From assembly GCA_030998225.1 (NCBI GenBank), contig JAPYXD010000704.1, forward strand, positions 2,976,001 to 3,040,000: DNA of 64,000 nt, read 5' to 3'. The DNA is from Diplolepis rosae. Its lineage: Eukaryota > Arthropoda > Insecta > Hymenoptera > Diplolepididae. Positions 52,644 through 63,544 of this stretch are shown here, piece by piece (the stretch's first letter is position 1; each line of letters begins with the position of its first letter). The position numbers were made by a program, and so were the translations under genes. Below the pieces are notes generated by a model. That model did no database searches, was not told the DNA's origin, and was given only the letters and a program-made list of their open reading frames with translations.

Positions 52644-55600
52644 AGTTCCTGCAGCTCAACCTCGGAAGGGGGAAGGATGCCCCGGCCCTCCTGATGCAGA
52701 CTGCCAGGGAGAGGGGGGCTGATGTGCTGCTCATTAGTGAGCAGTACAAGTGGTCCGAAAACTCTGCTTGGTATCAGGATGCATCAAGGAGGGCCGGCAT
52801 CCTTGTTTGTAACCCTGATTTGGGCGTCGGGGACTTCCTGGAGACCGACGCGGGGTTCGTCTGGGTGGAGGTGGCGGGTGTGCGTGTGTACAGCTGCTAC
52901 TTCCCCCGGCGATCCCTTCGATGTCTTTGAGACCCAGATCCTCCTCCTTGAGGAAAGCCTCCGTGAGGCCATCGGGCGATCCCTCATAGGGGGGGACTTC
53001 AACAGTAAGTCGCCCGAGTGGGGTGAAGCCCGCCTAGATAGGAGGGGAATCTTGGTTGGCGAGATGGTCGCTAGGAACGAACTGATCGTCTTGAATCTGG
53101 GCGGGGAATTTACGTTCAGACGAGGAGCGGGGGGGTCAATAATTGATCTCACAATTGCCGCACCTCGCCTCGCTTCAAGGATAAGCGACTGGTCGGTCCT
53201 CGAGGTAATAACCTTGAGTGACCACCGGTGCATCGAATTCACACTAGAACAACGGTGTCAGGCGGTGGATAAGGGTAGGGGTGGCGAAGGAAGGAGCCCC
53301 TCCTGGAACACGAGACGACTCAGCAGGGAAAGACTTCGCGAACACCTCGAAGAAACCAGGCTCATCGATGAGCTTGGTTGGGTCTGCCCTGCTGGGTCGT
53401 TTGAAGCTGCTGTGCGCTCGGTGAGGCAGAAGGTGGTCGCGGCTTGCGACTACTCGATGCCTCGCCGCGAGCGCAGGCAAGCCAAGGGTTCGATGTACTG
53501 GTGGAACGACCAGTTGACAGCCCTATGTCGAGAATGCCTCGCAGCGCGGCGAAAATTCACCCGTTCAAAGGGGGATGCTACGCTGCACGAGGCATGGAAA
53601 GGGGCAAAAACAGCTTTGAGGCGAGGCATAAAGAAAAGCCGACTTCAATGCTGGAAAGACTTGATCGGTGAGGTCGAGAAGGACCCATGGGGTCTCGCCT
53701 TCAAAATAGTCACCAAGAGATTGGTGTCTAGAAGAAGGACCCCGGGCCTGGATAATCCCGATCGAGTCCAGTACATTGTGTGTAGCTTGTTTCCACACGT
53801 GGAGCCGTTCCAAAGACAGGACCGAAGTTCCTGCGTGGTCCGGCGCGAAGAACTCTTCACTCTCGAAGAACTAAAGAGAGCGGGTGGAAGGCCTAATGCA
53901 AATACAGCGCCGGGTATCGACGGGGTGCCGAACGAGATCCTCAAAGAGGTGATCGGGGCGTACCCAGAGATTCTCCTAGAAGCCTTTAACTCCTGTCTTC
54001 GGGAGGGGAGGTTCTTCGCAGATTGGAAGAAGCAGAGGTTGGTTCTGCTGAGGAAGGGCAACAAACCTCTAGGGGTTGCCTCGTCGTATAGACCAATATG
54101 CCTATTGGATACGATGGGGAAGCTTCTGGAGGAGTTGATTCTACAACGGCTTCAGGCTCTCTTGGTCGGGGAGAACGGGCTCTCGGAAAACCAGTTCGGA
54201 TTCAGGAAAGGCAGGTCCACTGTGGACGCCATCCAAGCTGTGGTTAACATCGCCACAATTGCAAGAAAAGGAACTGGTAAGCGTAAGTGATTCTGTGCGT
54301 TGGTTAGCATTGACATACGCAATGCGTTCAATACCGCGAGATGGAACATCTGCATCGAGGCGATGGTGCGGAAAAAGGTTCCAGACTACCTGGTGCGAAT
54401 GATAGATGACTATCTGAGCGACAGGTGGGTGATATATGAGGGCGACAAATGGTCTCTCAAGGAGGAGATGACATGTGGCGCCCCTCAAGGGTCGCGGGTG
54501 GGTCCACTCGTTTGGAACGTCATGTACGACGATTTCCTGCGCATGGACCTGCCTGCTGGAACGAGCATCGTCGGCTTCGCGGATGACGCACTTGTCGTGT
54601 GCGCCGCTGACGACGTTGGAATCCTAGAGCTGAGGATCAATGAAAGTCTGTGGCGAGCGAAGCGCTGGTTGGATGGCAGAGGTCTTAAAATAGCCCCTGA
54701 GAAAACCGAGGCTTTGCTCGTTACGGTCAGGAGATCCTTCCAATACCCGAGGATCGTTCTCGGAGAGCATGAAGTCCAGTGGAAAACAAGCATTAAGTAC
54801 CTGGGGGTGCAGCTGGATCGTAGGCTTAGCTTTGGCGAACACCTAAAGATCGCAGCCACCAAAGCCATCCAATGTGGAGCAAACTTGGCCCGGCTTATGC
54901 CAAACATTGGTGGACCCAGGGAAGCGAAAAGAAGATTGGTGGCGAGCGTGGTCCATTCGAAGCTGCTTTATGCAGCTCCGGTCTGGGCCAATGTCTTGCA
55001 AAACCATGCTATCCAGAAGAAGCTGTTCTCGGCGCAGAGACTTGTCGCGCTGAGAATAGTTTCGGCATATAGAACTATCTCGACGAGCGCTGTGCTGGTC
55101 CTAGCGAGTGTCCCGCCAATAGATTTATTGGCAGAGGAAAGGCAGGAAACCTTTCAGCTTCGCAAAGAGCTTACCTGCGCCGACCTGCAGGAAATCGCTC
55201 GCGCGAAGGAGGCCATCCGCAAGGATGGAAGGCGCAGATTCGTCGAGAAATGGCAGATGAGATGGCATGGTGAGCAGACATGGAGATGGACCTACCGCCT
55301 GATCCCGGAGCTCGCCACCTGGCTGAACAGAAAGCACGGGGAAGTCGGCTTTTACTTGGCACAAGCGCTCTCGGGCCATGGCTGTTTTAACGCGTACCTG
55401 AGGCGCTTTAAGAAGAGAGACGAGGAGACGTGTTGCTACTGCGATTCCCCGGTGGATAACGCAGAGCACGCTCTCTTCGTCTGCGCAAAATGGGGTGTGG
55501 CTAGGGGGGTCCTCGGTCAGGCGGTGGGTTCCGAACTTACTCCTGACACGATGGTCCCACTCATGCTCCAGTCTGAGCGGTTCTGGACGCTCATCGAGTC

Positions 55601-55673
55601 ATTCGTCACACTTGTGATGAAGACGAGAGAACTTGATGGGCGTCGGGAGCGAAACAACGGGGAGGGCCAGTAG
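52640..55673 (+). pseudogene. R1-clade ORF2 (endonuclease-reverse transcriptase), copy B
   Basis: About 1010 codons. The endonuclease occupies the first ~220 residues (FLQLNLGRGK, LLISEQYKW, GDFNSKSPEWG, LSDHRCIEF). The reverse transcriptase follows (KGNKPLGVASSYRPICLLD, SENQFGFRKGRSTVDAI, SIDIRNAFNTARW, CGAPQGSRVGPLVW, catalytic GFADDALVV near residue 645). The C-terminus has CCYCDSPVDNAEHALFVC near residue 930. The lesions are a 2-bp deletion at about 52901-52910 (copy A has YFSPNDPF) and TGA at 54288-54290 where copy A has Gly. No ATG stands at the start. The ORF1 stop TGA overlaps a TTG here and a GTG in copy A, so the active ancestor probably had ATGA at this point. FADD replaces the commoner YADD in both copies, so it is a lineage feature rather than damage. 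Confidence 0.93.
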
Positions 55674-56023
55674 AAATCGCATCGGGGCCTGCACCCGCGG
55701 TCCTGCGTCTCGGGTAGACTTGACCGTCCGCGTCGTTCGGGGGAGGAATCTGTTTGTTTCTCCCCTGGGTGGCGCGGCTGGTCGGTTATCCTAGTGGGCG
55801 TGTGGCCGCGGGTGGAAGTTCCGAGCGAACGGACGACGGAAGAGTCGTACGCGACTTTAAGCTGGAACCAACTGCCCGCGAAGTTTAAAGCCGAAAGGCG
55901 GTTCCGCGGGCGGTGCATTGGTTCGTGAGAGGGTTTTTTTTGGTTTTAACAGGTATGCCTAGACCCGTCCTAGGAGAGTCCTGTACAACGTCTATAAAAG
56001 ATTTTGCCATTTTTCCTCCTCAC

Positions 56024-56052
<29 letters not shown>
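55674..56052 (+). other. 3' UTR and poly(A) of R1-clade copy B
   Basis: Matches the copy A 3' UTR, ending TTCCTCCTCACC, then about 28 A residues. The uninterrupted A tail supports a younger insertion than copy A. Confidence 0.82.
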
Positions 56053-56057
<5 letters not shown>

Positions 56058-56066
56058 CGCAGTAAT
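56053..56066 (+). repeat. 14-bp target-site duplication, right copy (R1-clade copy B)
   Basis: Repeats 50552-50565. Confidence 0.88.
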
Positions 56067-56271
56067 ACCTACATGGAACATTTTTTTTAGATTCGCATTT
56101 TCTAAGTAAATCTGGTTTCTTTTCAGGGTTTAAGGACTGCATGCTACTTACTTAATACCAAATACTGCTTTAAAAATTAATTCGTGACGACTTTTTTATC
56201 TCAAAATCTTTTTTTTTAACTTTAAAAGCCGTCTTGATTTTCGATCCGCAGTAATTGGCACACTTACCCTA

Positions 56272-56544
56272 GATGATTAAAAAAAAAATGAGTCCGAATT
56301 TGTGATAAAGTGAAATTTAATTTTGATTTTCGAAAATGGAGGTCAAATTTTGATGTTTTCAAAAATTGTTACAACCAGTTGAAAGATCACGAAAAAGACT
56401 GAAGAAAACATATGGAGTAAAATTTTGCTTCATGATAAAAGAAATGTCATATTAGTACCATCAAATAGGACTCCAATCAACCAAACTTTAAGTCCGATCG
56501 GACGACTTCATTTTTTCGGGTGGTATCACTTGAGAAATTATGCC
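56272..56544. repeat. Right arm of the outer palindrome
   Basis: Reverse complement of 48468-48845 minus about 100 bp. With the nested elements removed, the two arms meet as AATCATC-TA-GATGATT with no spacer, so the insertions occurred at the exact centre. Confidence 0.9.
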
Positions 56545-56545
56545 C

Positions 56546-57013
56546 CATACACGGAAAAAACAGTATAGCTGTTCGACCTATACCGGTATATAGTGTCTCG
56601 ACCAATGCGGTATAGGTGAGACAACTATACTGGTTTACCGCGCGACCTATACATTGCTTCCCATGCACGCGACTCTAACCTCGAAATGAGAAAGAAGTGT
56701 CATTTTTTCGAGGCGTTTTTTCGAAGCGTTTGTCGATTTGTTTGGAGCATTTTTTCTTCCTTTGAAAGATCATTTTTGCGTATCGCGTATTGTTTTATCA
56801 CAAGCGAAAATTCACATGAGCGATAACGATGGCATAATATTTTGTCTACGATCGATATACATGGTGTTGTCATATCAACGAACTTGTATAGCTGTCTCAC
56901 CTATACTCGTATAGTTCTGAGCACCATACCGTAGCATTGGTCTGATAGCAATATTTTCTGGTTCTGAGGACCAAAATATAGTTCTCTTAGCTATACTGTT
57001 TTTTCAGTGTATG
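56546..57013. mobile_element. 468-bp MITE with CATACAC(G/T)GAAAAAACAGTATAGC termini
   Basis: The left end CATACACGGAAAAAACAGTA and right end TACTGTTTTTTCAGTGTATG pair with one change. GTATAGCT- and GTATAGGTGAGAC-type phrases recur inside on both strands. It abuts the outer palindrome arm directly. No coding capacity. Confidence 0.85.
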
Positions 57014-57477
57014 TATAAGAAGGTATTAGATGTGTGTACAATTTAACATCCTATTTTTTTTATCAAATTCTTACATTTCATGAAACCTAAACTCAGAAAA
57101 AAATACGCTTTGGTGTTAAATGAGCTCTAAAAATTATTTTTATACCATTTTTCGATCCGAGAAAAGTTAACATATACAGCGTTTGATAAACTTCCCACGA
57201 AAAAAATGTTGATCTTCTTAGATCTGATTAGATCTAACCAGACAACAAGATCAAGATAACAAGATAGATAACCAGATCTAACAAAATCAAATTTTTTTTC
57301 GCGGGTTGTAAGGATTTAATTTTATTTTCCAGTCAAACTATGCAAGATGCAAGATATGAAAAAAATTCAGAACATTTTTTGCCTAAAGAAGATCGACGAA
57401 TTTACTTTTTAAACACATTTTTCGTTTCAATTGAAAAAAATACAATTAAAAGTAAAAAATTTTATTTTTCAGTCAAC
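57014..57477. other. AT-rich spacer with a small hairpin
   Basis: 57194-57306 forms an inverted repeat (CCCACGAAAAAAATGTTGAT against ATCAAATTTTTTTTCGCGGG) with several AGATCT(A/G)A phrases inside; a small MITE. No gene. Confidence 0.55.
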
Positions 57478-57628
57478 GCCTTCAACAGAAGTTAACATCG
57501 CTGAAGTGAAAGAAATGGTAACTGAAAATTGTCATTTAAGTTCAAGAGAGATAGCCGCTGAACTTTCTGTGTCTCACGAATCAATTCGTACCATTTTAAA
57601 CGATTGTTTGGGTATGAAACGCGTTTCT
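57478..57628 (+). pseudogene. Mariner transposase fragment (second HTH)
   Basis: The frame reads STPSTEVNIAEVKEMVTENC, then HLSSREIAAELSVSHESIRT and ILNDCLGMKRVSA, a typical mariner second helix-turn-helix. Homology stops abruptly at 57628, where an R1-clade fragment begins in another frame. No catalytic part. Confidence 0.82.
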
Positions 57629-57681
57629 GCCTGGACAATCCCGATCGAGTCAAGTACATCGTGCGAAGCTTGCTTCCACAC
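57629..57681 (+). mobile_element. 53-bp fragment of the R1-clade ORF2
   Basis: GCCTGGACAATCCCGATCGA and CAAGTACATCGTG match ORF2 of copies A (about 10630-10680) and B (about 53745-53797) with about 6-7 differences in 53 bp, in GC-rich sequence within AT-rich surroundings. In its own frame it encodes LDNPDRVKYIVRSLLPH. It has no ends of its own. Confidence 0.8.
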
Positions 57682-58378
57682 TAGTCCAAGCAACAGGGAA
57701 TTTGTTATGACATTATTTATTTCAGAAAACGGACTGCGACATCAGAAGAAAGGTTGGTCATAGAGTAATTGTATCATGTTTTGGACAACGAAATATGATT
57801 TATAAATTTTTTATCAACATTTAAGACCAAAAAATCGCATTTCCTTTAGATTTTTGTTGATAACATTAAAGGTAATCATTCAATTTTGATGACGTCAATT
57901 GAAAAGTTGTAGACAATTGAATCGCCAACAAAATGACCCGTCGCTCGATCTGATTGCATAATTAGAAGCGGAAGAAATTTAGCTTTTGTTAAACAAATTA
58001 ATATCTCAGTTAATTTTTAACTTTTTAGGTTGAGGTTTGGTGGAAAAGTAGCAGACTTCTCTAGAGACAAGGCACTTTTCAAAATTTTGTTGAAAATTCA
58101 TTAACATTAAAACAGAACATCTAAAATTGTTTACGCTACAAAATTATTTGAAGGGCTTATGAAACCTTTTGATCATTCGCATTATCCGCATATTTCTGTA
58201 ATAAAGACTTATCCCGAAACGGAGTAAGATAACCTCATAATTCGTCCTGTATTTTTCAGGACAGTCCCACATTTGACTAATTTGTCCTGCGAAGTTAAAT
58301 ATCTTGCAAAACGTCCCGCAAAAGACAATTCATTGTAAAATGTCCTACAAAAGGGTGAAAAGGTAGATTATTGAATCA
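57682..58378. other. Spacer without genes
   Basis: TCCTGTATTTTTCAGGAC and repeated GTCC(C/T)GC(A/G)AA phrases at 58245-58350 suggest a decayed repeat. No gene. Confidence 0.4.
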
Positions 58379-58578
58379 ATTTTTTTAGCTGAAACTTTGT
58401 GACATAATAAGGGACGTAATAGCAGATGGATGCAGACTTCAATTACTTCTTAACAATTAAAAAAAATAATCCCTGTTTGACCACACCAAATTTTTTTTAA
58501 TTGTTAAAAATCAATTAAAGTCTACAGCTATTCGCTAATGTATCCTTTATCATGTCCATAAGTTTCAGCTAAAAAAAT
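58379..58578. repeat. 200-bp palindrome
   Basis: The left arm TTTTTTTAGCTGAAACTTTG and the right arm AGTTTCAGCTAAAAAAA, with further paired blocks (ACTTCAATTACTTCTTAAC against GTTAAAAATCAATTAAAGT), fold into one hairpin with a small loop at about 58470-58480. Confidence 0.72.
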
Positions 58579-58675
58579 GGTTATCGTGGAAATTTCCTGG
58601 TGGAAACTGATTTTATTGATTTAGTCAGCTGTACTGGTTGATCCATGGCCTTTAGGCTCTATCAGCCTTAAGGAA

Positions 58676-60035
58676 CACATTCTCACCATGATACTTGCGC
58701 TTCGCGCTCGATTTTCTGTACACATTTGTGTAACTTTCTAATTGTGTAATGAGCTGGTTGGATTTTTCCTGCTGTGAGGAATTGAATAAATTAATCTTCT
58801 TGAAATATCTACTATAAATTCATATATTTGTATTCATTGACAATAACAATCGTACAATTTTATGTAAAGTTAATGTTGGGAACGATGATTGAAGTTATTT
58901 ATATATAAAGTTCCGACTCAGACGACGAGCTCTGAAGTCGGTGAGGGCAGAACAAACTCTAACAACTTAAAAATCCGGTAGCAAAGATGAGCAGCAATCG
59001 ATTATGCCATTGGCACTTACAATTTTGTGTTTTGTAGGAATACGGAGTACTCTCATTGGACGATAACAATTAAACTGAAAACTATTGGCAACACCCACTA
59101 AGGCCGCATCTTGTCGGCATACTTCGAAGGGTCAGGCTGACCTGACTAGAGTGAATGTGCAAAGGATGACTATAAAATTACGCTTCTTCGAATACGTAGT
59201 TTTCTCTTATTTCCCAAATAGACCCAATATAAGGATTAAAGTAAATTGGTACTTAAGAGGTTGGAGAAGGTACTGAATTTGGGTTGATTGAATGAAGCTT
59301 ACAATTTTGTTCTTGAAAGTAATAAATGGATAGGAAACCAGATGTGCTACTACGTAAGAAATTACAATTTTAAAACTATTCATAAAATCCGGTACAAAGG
59401 GACGAGGGAAACTAAAATCTATAGAAAATGTGTTTACACAGGACTCAACACTAATAAATTACAAGATTAAAAAATTTTATTTTCTTCAAAATATCTCAAT
59501 AAGGAAAAAAAATCGTAGACTTTATTAAAGTAAACGCTTCTTTCGTATCTCACATATTTTATTTAAAAAAATGAATTTCTGAATTTTAATCGTATTTTTT
59601 AAAATTAAAATGAAAAATATACATTTTATTAGAAACTGTTACGCACAAAATTTGTAGACCTTTTTGAAATGAACAATTTTTCATTCTTTTTTTTCAAATT
59701 AAAAGAAAAATATACTCCTTTTAAAAAATGTAACGATTCAAATTTTTAGACCTTTTTGTAGTAAACAATTTTGTATAATAACGTTTTTTCGTATCTCGTA
59801 TATAGTAATTTTACTGGAAAATGGAATTTAGATATTGACTTTTTTCAAGTTTTAGCATACTGTAACTTTCCTAACTTTGATGGTTAAATCTAAAAATGAT
59901 AGTAGAGATTTATGAGGACTGTCAGAAACCAATATTAACGTTTTTGATTTTTGCAACAAAAAAAATGTCAAAAATACAAAGGATGCTCTTATTTTTCACA
60001 TAAAACTAATACTTTCTCATTTATGATGAGAATGT
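58676..60035 (+). mobile_element. ACATTCTCATC-terminated element, copy 3, with internal insertion
   Basis: The ends are ACATTCTCACC and GATGAGAATGT. It is colinear with copy 2 (45011-46100) on both flanks, including GCTTCGCGCTCGATTTTCTG at the left and CACATAAAACTAATACTTTC at the right. About 0.7 kb (roughly 58750-59470) has no counterpart and is probably an insertion. Confidence 0.7.
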
Positions 60036-61109
60036 AATAAGTATTACTCATCCAATATCCTGGTCTAATGTCTATCCATCTTGATTGTTTTCTATCCCTT
60101 AGTCAGTATAATTCACTTCTCCGTAAAGGAAACCCCAAAAATTTTGTCAGTTTTTCCAAAACTTCGACCGTTTTTTGAGACATGTTGAATTTTTAAAAAA
60201 CTTTCTGACTTTTGCAATGATTTGGTATCTTTTATCGTTTTTGATATACTTTAACTTTAAAAAAGAAAATTTTTTCTTTCGGATTGAAATGGATTGGATT
60301 TCTTTGAATTCCAGATTGAATTTTCGTCGACAGGGATTGGTTCTTCCGGAATAGGGGAAAAAGAAACGGATAGAAATACTCCCAAACAAAAATTTGCACC
60401 AGGGAGATTACCTAAAGGATAGAAAGGGATACACGTGTTCTGTGGATGATAGGCTTGGATAAAAAAATATGAAATTGAAAAGGATGGGTTAAATGTTAGA
60501 TTAGAAAAAGACAGAAATGGATAAGCCTAGATAGGTACACATGGATAGATAAATAAAAATTGAAAAAGATGAGTCGAGTTACGTTGCAAATAGGTAGTAT
60601 AATTTATTGAAATTAATAACACTTCAAATAATAACATGTAATAATTATTTTAATTCTTTTTTTTAATTAAAAACATTTTTTAAATAAATTAGTCGTTGAT
60701 TCATTTACTTAATTTATCATAAATAATAATACGCTAATAATAATGAATAATAATTATTTATTGAAAATATTGAATAGAGTTTTCAATATTCTAGTTATCT
60801 ATAGCTTAATCGTTTTAATTAATCCAAAAACATTTTCAGTAATTTAGTTCGATTGGAAAATATGAAAAATACTAACAATTTTGGCGATAGATACTAGTTG
60901 AAATACACAACGTTTTTTGGACTATTTTTCAATTTGCAAGGAAAGTCATTGATAATCAAATGATGGCGATATATGCATCGACCTAACTGCAACAAAAATT
61001 TTGAAGACACCTACATCTGAGTATACATTGTGAGTGGATTTCAACTAAATGAAAATATTGAAAATTGTACCTTTCGAGTTGTGTTTCAAGACCATCAAGT
61101 GAGGGGCTG
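60036..61109. other. AT-rich stretch with GGATAG-rich minisatellite-like sequence
   Basis: Degenerate GGATA(G/A) phrases at 60415-60560 and complementary CTATCC phrases at 60070-60100. A minus-strand 80-codon frame (60147-60389) has no motif. No gene. Confidence 0.45.
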
Positions 61110-61396
61110 CGAGTTAAAGTGGGATAAAAAAACGTGAGAGCAAAAATGGGTTTAAAAAGTTGCGGGCAAAAGCGAGTTAAAAAGAAGCAAAATAAACACG
61201 AAGATTATATTGTATATTACAATATAACAATACAATAGAACGACGTATTACAAATACATAATTCTGTTATATCGTCATATTAAAGAATACTACAGTATAT
61301 ATTCGACACATTTCTAATTTACTTTTAACTCGCTTTTTTCGCACAACTTTCTTAATCCATTATTTACTCCGACAATTTGTTTACTCCGCTTTTGAA
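61110..61396. repeat. Palindromic MITE of about 285 bp
   Basis: The left AAAGTTGCGGGCAAAAGCGA region (61110-61185) pairs with the right TCGCTTTTTTCGCACAACTTT region (61322-61396). GCGAGTTAAA and AAGCGGAGTAAA phrases are repeated in each arm. An unrelated small hairpin (GATTCAAAT/ATTTGAATC) follows at about 61450-61530. Confidence 0.65.
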
Positions 61397-61614
61397 CCTT
61401 GGCAATACTGAGTGTTCTCAGATGCCATCTGACAGTTGCACTGTACTCTTTAAATTTGAATCAGCCAAAATCTACTGATTATCAGTGAAATTTGACTGAT
61501 TCAAATAGCTAAAAAGAGGTTATTGTAAATCAGTCAGATTTCACTGATATGACAGTGAAAAATATTTTTGCTCTGATCCGAGTCGAAATCTCGAGCAAGT
61601 TTTACGTTTTTAGG

Positions 61615-63067
61615 TAGGGTAGACTGGCCAGTGAATGACCACGTGCCAATGAATGACTGCTTTATAATAATATCAATTTTTTAAATCTAAATAATAATTC
61701 CATGTTTTTAAAAAATTCTATCAGATTCCTTAGTTATTAATATAACCAATTCAATTTATTTGCTATAAAAGAATATTTAATAATATTTGTAAAAAAATAG
61801 TTAAGTTACCACGATAGTCAATTTCTAAAAAATCATAAAATTTTTAGTTATTAACCTCAAAAGATTGTATTTTATAAAGTATCTATTAATTCAAACTTTG
61901 AAATAAAAATGTAATACAAATATTATCCTAGTATATTAGAGTACAATTTGAGCTTTAAAATACGGCCTTCGTGGTTTGTAAAATTCAAAATATATCAAAT
62001 AATTTGAAAATTGTTACGGTTATTTACTGGTACTTCAATATAGTGTCTTCTTCCAGTAAATGACCGGGCGGTCATTTACTGGGTCGATAAGAATTTGTAA
62101 CGACCAGTCAGTGACCGCTGATAACTCAACTGTGATAGTTAGGTTAGGTAAAAATAAATATACGCTAATAATAAGAGAATATTGAGTATCGCTTCCTATT
62201 TAATTTGTATAAATGCCTAAAATTCAACAAAAAGTCACAAGTAATTGTACCAGAATTAGCCCTTTCAGTAAAAATGAAAGTCAAAAGCAATTCACACCAA
62301 GAGTACAAAGAGTGCACCGAAGAAAATGAAGAAAAAAATGCAAGAAAAAGAAAAAAATGTTTTAGAATTAATGTTAAAGCAACGAGCTGATATATTAGGA
62401 TTAGAAAGTTATACTGTTACAAAAAGCGTCCTAAGAAAAGGATTAAACAAGAAGTATTAAATTGTATTACTAACGATAAAGAAATGTAATATCAATTCAT
62501 AAAATTTATTAATTAAAAACATTTAATATATAGATTAAGAATAATGAATTATATTCATTTGATGTTATGGCGTTGAATTCTACTTGTAATTTCGAATGAT
62601 GTTAAATTACATTCACATAACTTTATAAATGTGTTCATTAATGTTTAAGAAAAAAATTCATGAATATAAATTATCAATGTTCTTTCAAGAATAATTTTTC
62701 TATAATTATTGACCCTACATAATCATCCAATAAATAATTACTTTATTTTTCATTTCGCGTTTTAAAATAACCATATAACCATAAATAACGCTTGCGTCAA
62801 AAAGCACTGGTCATTCACTGGGTAGGCATCGGTCATTCATTGGGTGTCAGTGGTCATTCACTAGGTAAACTAGTAATTATTAAAAGAAAATTCATTAAAA
62901 AATATTCAATAGAAATGTTAACAAATTAATGTATTTTCTCATTAAATTTATGTGTCAAGCAACACATTGATCCATACAATATACTCTTATTCCTTATAAT
63001 AATTTTAATATAGTGCATTGAACATCGCAAAAACATAAACCGGTCATTCACTGGCCAATCTACCCTA
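61615..63067. mobile_element. 1.45-kb TIR element with iterated GGTCATTCACTGG motif
   Basis: The left end TAGGGTAGACTGGCCAGTGA and the right end TCACTGGCCAATCTACCCTA are TIRs of about 25 bp with one mismatch, TA at the border. The motif (G)GTCATT(C/T)A(C/T)TGG or its complement occurs about nine times: at both ends, near 61648, 62055-62085 (twice, back to back), 62105 and at 62808, 62829 and 62849. The layout resembles the GGGTAAGTGTG element at 49.7 kb. Only short Lys-rich frames lie inside. Confidence 0.82.
62327..62460 (+). CDS. Short Lys-rich ORF in the 1.45-kb element, doubtful
   Basis: MKKKMQEKEKNVLELMLKQR, then ADILGLESYTVTKSVLRKGL and NKKY. It follows another short basic frame (ATG at 62213, MPKIQQKVTSNCTRISPFSK...). 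Together they could be degraded ends of a transposon protein, but no family is recognisable. Confidence 0.15.
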
Positions 63068-63258
63068 CTGCTTACCTCCTGCTTCTTCTCATTTACCACT
63101 GCTTTGATACTCTTCAATGTATTTAGAACCTGAAACTAGCCCCTTGTTTAAGCCGAACTGTGCTGAAAAAGGCAATTTGTCCACGTTTGAGAAGTTTTTC
63201 AGGGGGAAAAATTACATTGAGAAGCAGGAGGTAAGCAGTTTTTACCATAACCACCTTC

Positions 63259-63472
63259 ACACCCATCAGAAAACAGTTTCTTTGAATCAAAGATACATTT
63301 CTTTGATTACAGTCAAAGAAAAAATTTCTTTGAATTGAAGAAAGTTTTGTTGATTCAAAAAAATATTCTTTAATGTAAACAAATCTATTTCTTTGGATCA
63401 AAGAAATTTTTTCTTTGGTCGTATATCAAAAAAATGTTTTTTTGATTCAAAGAAACTGTTTTTTCAGTGTAG
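63259..63472. mobile_element. Palindromic MITE of about 214 bp (CAGTTTCTTTGAATCAAAG)
   Basis: The left arm AGAAAACAGTTTCTTTGAAT pairs with the right arm ATTCAAAGAAACTGTTTTTT. Four or more TTTCTTTGA(A/T)TCAAAG phrases alternate in orientation. It is related in its arms to 21002-21457 and 35801. Confidence 0.78.
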
Positions 63473-63544
63473 AACGTTTTGTCATTTGAGCGTTATTTGT
63501 GTTGTTTACAGTGACTTGAAAATTGTGTCTCAGCAAAAAATGTA

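Larger units (their letters stand above)
50566..56052 (+). mobile_element. R1-clade non-LTR retrotransposon, copy B (nearly intact)
   Basis: A 5.5-kb element with the same layout as copy A (7038-12688): 5' UTR, ORF1, ORF2, 3' UTR and a 28-bp uninterrupted A tail, plus a 14-bp duplication. Only three coding lesions are visible: one ORF1 stop, one 2-bp deletion and one ORF2 stop. It inserted into a CGCAGTAAT motif of the GGGTAAGTGTG element, so it is the youngest layer of this nest. Confidence 0.94.
49732..56269. mobile_element. GGGTAAGTGTG TIR element, host of R1-clade copy B
   Basis: The left end GGGTAAGTGTGGGTATTACT and the right end ATTGGCACACTTACCC form short TIRs; TA lies on both sides. 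Without the R1 copy and its duplicated target it would be about 1.04 kb. The motif CGCAGTAAT or its complement recurs several times inside (for example ATCGCAGTATTACGCG, TCCGCAGTAATTGGTGCGC and AACCCGCAGTAAT), like iterated protein-binding sites. No transposase is recognised. Confidence 0.78.
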
